The notes under the pieces are model-generated. The model did no database searches, was not told where the DNA came from, and was given only the letters and a program-made list of their open reading frames with translations. Of a DNA stretch of 64,000 nucleotides, positions 57,720 through 64,000 are shown one piece after another. The first letter of the stretch is position 1. The number at the start of each line of letters is the position of its first letter. Both the position numbers and the translations under genes were made by a program. The stretch lies in the NCBI GenBank assembly GCA_030704615.1, contig CM060732.1, forward strand, positions 56,835,053 through 56,899,052, written 5' to 3'. The stretch comes from Takakia lepidozioides. Its lineage: Eukaryota; Streptophyta; Takakiopsida; Takakiales; Takakiaceae.

Positions 57720-59444
57720 ATGGTGGAGAAGACATCGTCTCTCTCCTCGAGAAGCGCAGCGCAGCTCTGGAGGATACCCAGCACGGTGGCACACAGCTCG
57801 GATGAGCTAGCGTGTGCGCAGACGTCCTCACCCTTTGCATCTCCTTATGGAGAAGGATGGTTGGGCTGCCAGAGTGTGAGGGGAGGAGGGAAATCTCCTT
57901 CTTGCTCGCCACAAAGAGGGGAGGAGGTGTCTACATCTACCTCTTCAGTGGGGGGTGATTCAGAGAAAGGGGCGCGCAAGCGCGCGACCCCGGAGAGCGG
58001 GGAGCATTCTAGCCTCCAGGATGGATCGGGCATTTTGGGGAGTGAGCTGGCCTTTAGCCCTCAGGAGTTGGAGCCGGGGTCTGAGGGTCCTAGCAAAGAC
58101 GATGACTCCCTCTCGCGGGATGAATTGAGTGAACAAGAGCTACAACAAATTGAGGCAGCCAGCAGTACTTCTCCACCCAACTTGGGAGAAGCGCGCAAGC
58201 GGCCGAAGGGCGGTGGAGAGAAAGATACCCGACACCCAGTGTACAAAGGGGTGCGTAAGCGACCGTGGGGCATTTGGGTGACTGAAATCCGAAGACCCAA
58301 GAAAAAGACTCGCATTTGGCTTGGGTCGTTTGCAAATGCAGAGATGGCAGCCCGTGCCTATGATGCAGCTGCTCTCGCTCTCCGAGGACCAGCCGCGCTT
58401 CTCAATTTTCCTCATTATGCCTCCTCTCTGCCCCGCCCTGCAGATCTCTCAGACAAGTCCATTCAAGCCGCCGCCACTGCTGCTGCCAACGTGGGATTTT
58501 CAGAGTCCCCGCGGGGCCCGAGAGTCCCTGCTATGCGAGTGGGTTTAAGCTCTGCAGAGGGTTCATCACCGTCGAAGGTGGGCGTATCCCAGCTGCAGTC
58601 TGATCAGTCGGCCTCTGCATCTCTTGCCGGAATGCCCAGCAGTCCTCTTAGCACAGGGCTGGAAAGAAGTCCTGTATCCAATGCAGTGCCTAACTCTCCT
58701 CCGCGATCTGACTCGCAAAAACAGCTGCCTAACACGTCAAGTGGGCGTGTCTCTGCAACTCATCCAGCGCAGCGAATGAGCTCAGGTTCAGCATTGCCTT
58801 CAAGCCAGCGCAGGGCTGCGATCAGTAGTCCTACGACTAAGGCAGATAAGAGACCAGCCCGCGTTACATTGATTAATCTGAGTCCTGGGGCAAGTTCGAT
58901 ACGCAGTTCAGAGGCTGGATTCGTGGAACCAATCAGCAGTCCCCGGTTGAGATCTGGGGTCTCCGGGCACGAAGCAATTCCTGCCACATTGGCGACTGGA
59001 AAGGAAGGAAGGGAACCGCCATCACATGGAGGCACTATGAGTGACCAAAGTGCAACCGTCCAGTTGCCCGCTCAAAATCCCAGCGTCGTTGGACGGAGCA
59101 CATGTAGCAACTTCACAGCTCATCAGCGCAATGGGCTGGACCACAGGTCCAGTGCGTCAGCTCAGCAAGGCATAACGGGGATCGAACAAAATGCAGGGAA
59201 GGGCTCGCCTTCGAACGCTGGACCTGCGGACTCAGTGCAGGGACCTGAATCAGCGCCACAGGTTGCAGAGGAAGAACCAATGTATGTTGATGAGGATCTG
59301 ATTTTTAATATGCCGAATGTGCTGGCAAGCATGTACGATGCAATGGGTCTTCCCCGCCCATTGATGGGGCATCAGGAACCAGGCAGCACAGATAGCAGTG
59401 ATGAGGGTACTGCTGCTTGGGAGCCTCACTTATGGAACTATTGA
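57720..59444 (+). CDS. AP2/ERF transcription factor, DREB subfamily (A-4/TINY-like)
   Basis: Single exon, ATG at 57720 in a favourable context (G at +4), 574 aa. One AP2 domain at about residues 175-231 (58242-58412): [62 protein letters not shown] with Val at the DREB-diagnostic position, and [17 protein letters not shown] after the domain, place it in the DREB branch near TINY. It binds DRE/GCC-type promoter elements. A basic [12 protein letters not shown] just before the domain is a likely nuclear signal. The C-terminus ([19 protein letters not shown] ... [10 protein letters not shown]) follows the acidic activation and LWSY-like end of DREB A-4 proteins. The family is usually 180-300 aa; here long Ser/Pro-rich, probably disordered regions flank the domain. 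No frame damage. Likely a host stress or development regulator. Confidence 0.92.
   Translation: MVEKTSSLSSRSAAQLWRIPSTVAHSSDELACAQTSSPFASPYGEGWLGCQSVRGGGKSPSCSPQRGEEVSTSTSSVGGDSEKGARKRATPESGEHSSLQDGSGILGSELAFSPQELEPGSEGPSKDDDSLSRDELSEQELQQIEAASSTSPPNLGEARKRPKGGGEKDTRHPVYKGVRKRPWGIWVTEIRRPKKKTRIWLGSFANAEMAARAYDAAALALRGPAALLNFPHYASSLPRPADLSDKSIQAAATAAANVGFSESPRGPRVPAMRVGLSSAEGSSPSKVGVSQLQSDQSASASLAGMPSSPLSTGLERSPVSNAVPNSPPRSDSQKQLPNTSSGRVSATHPAQRMSSGSALPSSQRRAAISSPTTKADKRPARVTLINLSPGASSIRSSEAGFVEPISSPRLRSGVSGHEAIPATLATGKEGREPPSHGGTMSDQSATVQLPAQNPSVVGRSTCSNFTAHQRNGLDHRSSASAQQGITGIEQNAGKGSPSNAGPADSVQGPESAPQVAEEEPMYVDEDLIFNMPNVLASMYDAMGLPRPLMGHQEPGSTDSSDEGTAAWEPHLWNY
58242..58412 (+). other. AP2 DNA-binding domain
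   Basis: Three-stranded sheet and helix region of the ERF protein. All conserved Trp, Arg and Glu positions that contact DNA (RGVR-like KGVR, WVTEIR, RIWLG) are in place. Confidence 0.95.
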
Positions 59445-60558
59445 GCTTAAATTTATTTGTCAACTGGGGTTGAATCTGTCACGTCGTTGCCATCTCCACT
59501 CTCTCGACCGCGCGGTTTCGATGACCTCTTGTAGCTAAAGTGGACAGCTCTGGAGTCGGACCGCTTGCTGCAATGCTGTACAACCCATATCATCGAAGGT
59601 ACTTTTAACCAATCGACTTGCTATAGAAAAATCCACATGTGGATTCTCACGTTTTTCGCTCATTGACCTGGATGATGGTCTACCGGAGCTTCTAACAGTA
59701 AGCTGCCTCCAAAATGTCTCCTCTTCATGAGCAGAATTTTTAATTCTTTTGCAGTTCAAGCGGGCGGGCTTGAAGTCAGAGGAGTCAGAGTAGTGAAGGA
59801 AATGTTGCTCATAAGGAGTGAGCTGGACTAAAGGATTGCCGGGCTACAGTTGACTGTAAAAGGACGAGGTTCAAAGGAGATTGCCAGTCATCGCTTGTAT
59901 ATCAGAGTGAATCTAGCTCGGAAAAAGATAACCCATAGGCCTCATGTGAGGGCACGATGATGAGTATAGCGAATATCTTTTGGTGTATATGTATGTGTAG
60001 TTTACCCTTCTGAACGCAATGCCCATTTCAAAGCTAAAAGGACTGTCACTCCTGGCACTCCACACTGACGCTTCGTTGGAGAAGCTCTGGTAAATGGTAG
60101 GGAAGAGTTTTGTCTCCAAAAGAGGAAGTGCTGGAGCAACTCCACCACTTGAGGTGATGGTTGGCTGGCTCGTTTCACTATCCAGCCAGCGCCCTCTTCT
60201 TTTTCTGGTCTGTCCATTGTACCAGGAAACATGTCCACGCGGCTACGCTAGTAAGCAAGGTCTAATGAGTACATCTCTTCAATTCACTCTCGTAACTTTG
60301 AGAGACTGCACAGTCAGGCATTGAATTCTGACATGGTGGAGGCTCTGCTGTCATAGAAGCTGGGGAAACTTTCTGGAGTTGAGGTCAAGCTCACCACCAG
60401 CTTGTGGGTGAAGGTGGTTTTCTTAGGTAATCCAGTCTTCCCGATCCTAATATCCGGGCACTGTAAAAATTATTAAACAAGTTTACAGCATCCACCCCTC
60501 CTGATCCTGAATGATTTATATTCATGCTCTAGAGGTTTCCAATTTCATCATACTACAC
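59445..60558. other. No recognisable gene
   Basis: Includes the 3' UTR of the ERF gene. No coding or repeat feature recognised. Confidence 0.5.
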
Positions 60559-60811
60559 TTAGACAGCCACACCATATTTGTGCTCCTTGCACACCTTCGT
60601 TGCAGGCACTGGGAGGTTTCTGAGTGAGCTTCCTGATCTGGACGTCAGCCAAAGTTTCTTTGCTTCAAGTACTTCCTCTTGTTCCTTAAGCTCTTTGAGC
60701 TTCCCCTGCACGTTATGAAGTTGCTTTCCTTTCCTTACTTTTTTTCTCGCATCTTTCTCTCTTCTTTCTTCGAAAAATTGTATTGCCAAGCTCTTGACTA
60801 ATCTGAAAAAG
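60559..60811 (-). CDS. Possible terminal exon with coiled coil
   Basis: After an acceptor-like TTTTTCAG (60820-60813) the minus strand reads LVKSLAIQFFEERREKDARK, KVRKGKQLHNVQGKLKELKE, QEEVLEAKKLWLTS and stops at 60559. The heptad-like Leu/Glu/Lys pattern suggests a coiled coil. No family recognised and no upstream exon identified, so this may be chance. Confidence 0.25.
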
Positions 60812-60937
60812 CAACTGTGTTTGCAGGGGTAACACCAATTAGTCGGAGATGGAGACCAGCGGCCAGTTCAGCTCCTCGTGACCTCACTGGAATCCACTGA
60901 GAACTGCACACGCTTGTATACTAAAAATAAACGAAAG

Positions 60938-61260
60938 CTCTGATCTTCTCTCTGCAAATAGCTCCTCTATCTGTGTGGGTGCCCATGAATATCTCAGCTT
61001 GACCCTTGGCAGGTATGTCAAAACCATTCCACCGGAATCCATGAAGAATGGTTCTACTAAACTGAACTAAAAAAGTTTCAAACACCCGGACATTTGGCCT
61101 CTGATCTTCTCTCTGCAAATAGCTCCTCTATCTGTGTGGGTGCCCATGAATATCTCAGCTTGATCCTTTTCAGGTATGTCAAAACCATTCGACCGGAATC
61201 CATGAAGAATGGTTCTACTAAACTGAACTAAAAAGGTTTCAAACACCCGGACATTTGGCC
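60938..61260. repeat. 161-bp tandem duplication
   Basis: CTCTGATCTTCTCTCTGCAA begins at 60938 and at 61099. The two units differ at only a few positions (for example TTGACCCTTGGCAGG versus TTGATCCTTTTCAGG). It lies between the ERF gene and the lipid phosphatase gene. Confidence 0.95.
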
Positions 61261-61999
61261 TGGGTCTCCATGTTTTAAAGTCTAGTTAATTGTTTGCATT
61301 AGGAGAATGTGCAGCTCGAAGTTTGTCCATGCAGTGCACATGGAAGTTTTGCACTTTAGTATGTTTCAAGCGAAGCCTTTGCTCAAATGGAATGCAGTCT
61401 TTGAAACACTCAAGATGAGCCTACCCGAGAGAAGTTTGTTTATGAAAGTTGTGTGGTCATGCAGCTGAATGTACTAGACCATGATGTATCAGTTTTCCTG
61501 TTAACCACCACCAACATGAATGCATCACACTTTGATACTATTACTTGCAAACATCCTTAGGAGGAGTGGTCAAGTAAACATCTACTCTGATTGCACAACA
61601 GTGATGGTCAATGTGGACTGATCTTATCTGGCTTATGACCACCTTCAATCATCTTTCTGTCATTTTCCAGCGGCAATTTAATATGCCTTTGAAACTATCT
61701 TCCAACTCATAAATTCAGCCACGAAAGGCTTCATTCAATTGCCAATATTATGCTACTTCACACTATCAAGTTCAAGTGTTAGTTACTGTGGCTGGCTCAT
61801 AGCCGGAGATGGTTGGTATGTCTGTTCAGCCTGTTCTCAGGGAAGCTTGTGCTGGATTGGCAGGTTGAATGAGCCCCACACCAACACCCCCTGATTTGAA
61901 ATAATGAGAGTGAATTGGTACAGAGGAGCTTGAAGCCATCACAAAATTCTCACTGGTGGCATTCTTGCTCAGAGCATATTTGTTTCTCAATTACATCGA
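61261..61999. other. No recognisable gene
   Basis: Contains the 3' flank of the lipid phosphatase gene; nothing else seen. Confidence 0.5.
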
Positions 62000-62893
62000 C
62001 TACCTGTAATGCAGGTGCTTCACAACAAATCGTTGCACGTGGTATAGTTTCCACACACTGTTCTCAATGTCGCCAGCAATGCTAGTGATGAATTGATGGA
62101 GAGGTTCTGTTCTCTCCATCGAGATGAATAAAAATTTGTGGTAGAAGATACTTTCAAGGGATCCCACAAAGGAGCCCACCAGGACATCCAAGAAATAATG
62201 ACGGCCTAATATGATGCGGGATGTTGTGGTGGCAACGGCCCACGTGAAGACAATCCAAGCAATCAATCCTATAAGCAGATTTTCTAACACAGGCACAAAA
62301 GCTTTGAGAATTCTCACCTTTGCTTGAAACAAATCGGTAACAAATGGTACCCAAATCCGATGAGATTGGTCCTTCCACATGGGGAGATTGAGTGAGAAAA
62401 ATGTGACAACCATTAGTGCTCGTGTGGAATGCCCACTGGGGAATGACCAATGGCCATCAGAGCCGGCTATCCAATGGCCCCTGTTGTAGGATGGACGATT
62501 GCGCTTGAATATCTTCTTGATAATCCCAACACAGTTAAGATCAAACTGAAATGCCATACAGAGGTTGAAGAAGAACATGCGAACCTCAGGCGTAAGCCTC
62601 GAGGCTGGGGCCAGCCAAGTGGCCAGTGCGCAGGGAATCAAAAACGTTCCATCACCAGAAAACTCCAGTGACCTTAGAAATACGTAGAAAAATAGACCTA
62701 GCCCTTGATCATGCACCCACTGTGAAAATTTCTTATCAAATGCCACAATTTTCTGGAGAACAGTTGGCTGCACTTCAGGTACTGCAAGAACAGGTTCAGA
62801 CCTCAGGACAGGCTCAGATCTTTGGACATTTTTTTCGATTTGTTTCCTGCGCCTCCGTGATGGTGATGGTGATGATGAGGATCGCCTGCCCAT
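62000..62893 (-). CDS. PAP2-family lipid phosphate phosphatase (LPP-beta-like)
   Basis: From ATG at 62893, 297 aa in one exon. All three parts of the phosphatase signature are present: KKIFKRNRP (residues 126-134), FPSGHSTRA (151-159) and SRIILGRHYFLD (225-236), giving catalytic His155, Arg226, His232 and Asp236. Hydrophobic stretches at about 66-78, 82-95, 106-122, 158-170, 203-222 and 234-255 fit the six-helix membrane fold. LEFSGDGTF and HWSFPSGHS resemble plant LPP-beta and the animal presqualene-diphosphate phosphatase branch. It removes phosphate from lipid phosphates such as phosphatidate or isoprenoid diphosphates in the ER membrane. The N-terminus has a Ser run and a basic RRRRK cluster, with a small repeat RSEPVLRSEPVL. 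The stop lies in CAGGTAG, which also resembles a splice donor, so an alternative last exon is possible. Confidence 0.92.
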   Translation of the reverse strand: MGRRSSSSPSPSRRRRKQIEKNVQRSEPVLRSEPVLAVPEVQPTVLQKIVAFDKKFSQWVHDQGLGLFFYVFLRSLEFSGDGTFLIPCALATWLAPASRLTPEVRMFFFNLCMAFQFDLNCVGIIKKIFKRNRPSYNRGHWIAGSDGHWSFPSGHSTRALMVVTFFSLNLPMWKDQSHRIWVPFVTDLFQAKVRILKAFVPVLENLLIGLIAWIVFTWAVATTTSRIILGRHYFLDVLVGSFVGSLESIFYHKFLFISMERTEPLHQFITSIAGDIENSVWKLYHVQRFVVKHLHYR

Positions 62894-64000
62894 GATGATG
62901 ATGACAGCAGAGCTATGGAACAAGCCCTGCTACCCATAAGAAAAAACTGAAAGCACATGAGAACAATCTCCCGCACTCTGTCCCTAGGAATATGCCATGA
63001 TCAGTCATACATCAACACAGTCTAACAGTTTGATGTGGGGGGAAGTGAGGGACAGGACAAGTTACGCTGCAACACCTCTTCCCTCTTTAGAAGGATAATG
63101 AGACAGAAAGACGGAAAGAGACTTCATAGCCCAATGGGCAGTCCCATGGATGTGTTAAATCTCTCTCTCTTTCTTCTTCATTTCATATGCGTCCTTATAC
63201 CCACATTGGCTCCAAGAAAAATTAATCTCCCACACAATGATGCCCTCAAGAGTATGTCAAAGCCAGTGTTCACTTTGGAATGCTTCAGCCCCCCCCTGAA
63301 TGCCCGAAGGTTCCACATGGAAGGCTAGAAGTTCTGGTTCAGGTGATACATCAGAATCTGAAACCACACAACTTTCTGCAAAGAACATACTACTCCCCTA
63401 AGAAACGTATCGAGTTAAGAATTGTTAGCCTGAGTGTATATATCTTCACCTTGTATGACTATAAGAAGGATTGAAGGACTTTCACTGAGGATAAAGCTAA
63501 GGGCCACACTGATTAGGATTACATTGCAAACAACACAAAGAAATTGTAACCCTAAATTCCGACTTACCCCTAATTTCCTACCTTTTGCCCCTGATGGCTA
63601 GGACTTCAGTCAATTAATGGCATCATGATTATAAAAAAACCGTACAGATGGTCCCAATGGATTTCCAACGGGGAAGACTAAACTGCCAACTTGAGGGTAG
63701 CTTGTATCAACATTTACTCTGGTGGACTAGATTATGGTTCCTACTTTTGGTGGGTTGGAAATGCCCATTTCCTAGCACCTTTCCATGTATGTCATGGCCT
63801 GCTTGAACTGCTTTCCTTTGCTCTAAAAGTTACGAGAGACAGGAACAAACACAGAGATATATTCTGTCCTCGGAGAGCCCAGAAAAGTATGCAAGAAGCA
63901 AAACAATCAAACATCGCACTAGAAAACCAGGCCCAAATCGCTGCAGGACGACAGAGCGCCACCTGGGTTCAAAACTAAATTCGTCTGCCAGGGATGAGCA
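62894..64000. other. Upstream flank of the lipid phosphatase gene
   Basis: No gene recognised. A frame at 63035-63328 (+) is open but featureless. Confidence 0.5.

Noticed and set aside
61900-62895. Plus-strand frames at 62450-62895
   Set aside because: They are the antisense of the lipid phosphatase gene.

Overview
The window is nuclear DNA of a land plant, probably not a flowering plant. Genes are intron-containing and far apart. Two host genes are plainly plant-type: a DREB/ERF AP2 transcription factor and a plant-style PIN4 parvulin. Transposon remnants fill most of the remaining sequence. A piggyBac transposase, several SWIM-domain proteins and an unusually long (574 aa) DREB protein fit a bryophyte, lycophyte or fern better than an angiosperm. 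That placement is inference, and the species is not identified.

Layout. 1-4.4 kb: a retrotransposon LTR end, two inverted clusters of GTGAGCC motifs and a decayed LINE ORF1. 4.7-11.1 kb: a SWIM-domain gene (minus) and a putative DNA-methyltransferase gene (plus) lie head to head, separated by a satellite array of about 34 monomers of about 116 bp, each with a palindrome. 12.2-13.2 kb: a PIN4-type parvulin with a long new N-terminus. 14.0-20.1 kb: a degenerate LINE (minus) broken by a solo LTR. 20.1-22.5 kb: a second copy of the SWIM/methyltransferase pair. 22.9-29.5 kb: a Ulp1-type (C48) protease gene converging on a MULE transposase gene that ends in a GC-rich terminal block. 30-34.6 kb: Ty3-like, LINE and Copia debris; the Copia element carries a kinase-like insert flanked by 9-bp direct repeats. 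34.7-38.5 kb: a piggyBac element with both terminal repeats. 39.0-44.3 kb: another multi-exon element gene (unknown zinc-binding protein) ending in the same GC-rich block seen at 29 kb. 45.1-46.4 kb: a decayed tandem array of ribosomal P0 gene pieces. 48.4-48.7 kb: two adjacent foldback elements. 48.7-57.7 kb: no recognisable gene. 57.7-59.4 kb: the AP2/ERF gene. 60.9-61.3 kb: a tandem duplication. 62.0-62.9 kb: a PAP2-family lipid phosphatase gene (minus).

How parts relate. From 20 to 44 kb a short motif (CAGTCTGCTGG and relatives) recurs in introns, exons and terminal blocks of the MULE/Ulp1 element and of the 39-44 kb element. It is absent from the host genes. The two elements also share a nearly identical GC-rich 5' block. 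They therefore look like members of one element family carrying different cargo. The most unusual content is the twice-present pair of a SWIM protein and an N4/N6-type DNA methyltransferase, the second copy lying beside a SUMO-protease-like gene whose first exon encodes a textbook SUMO-interacting motif. Most element genes carry frame breaks, so this window preserves a record of the system rather than a working copy.
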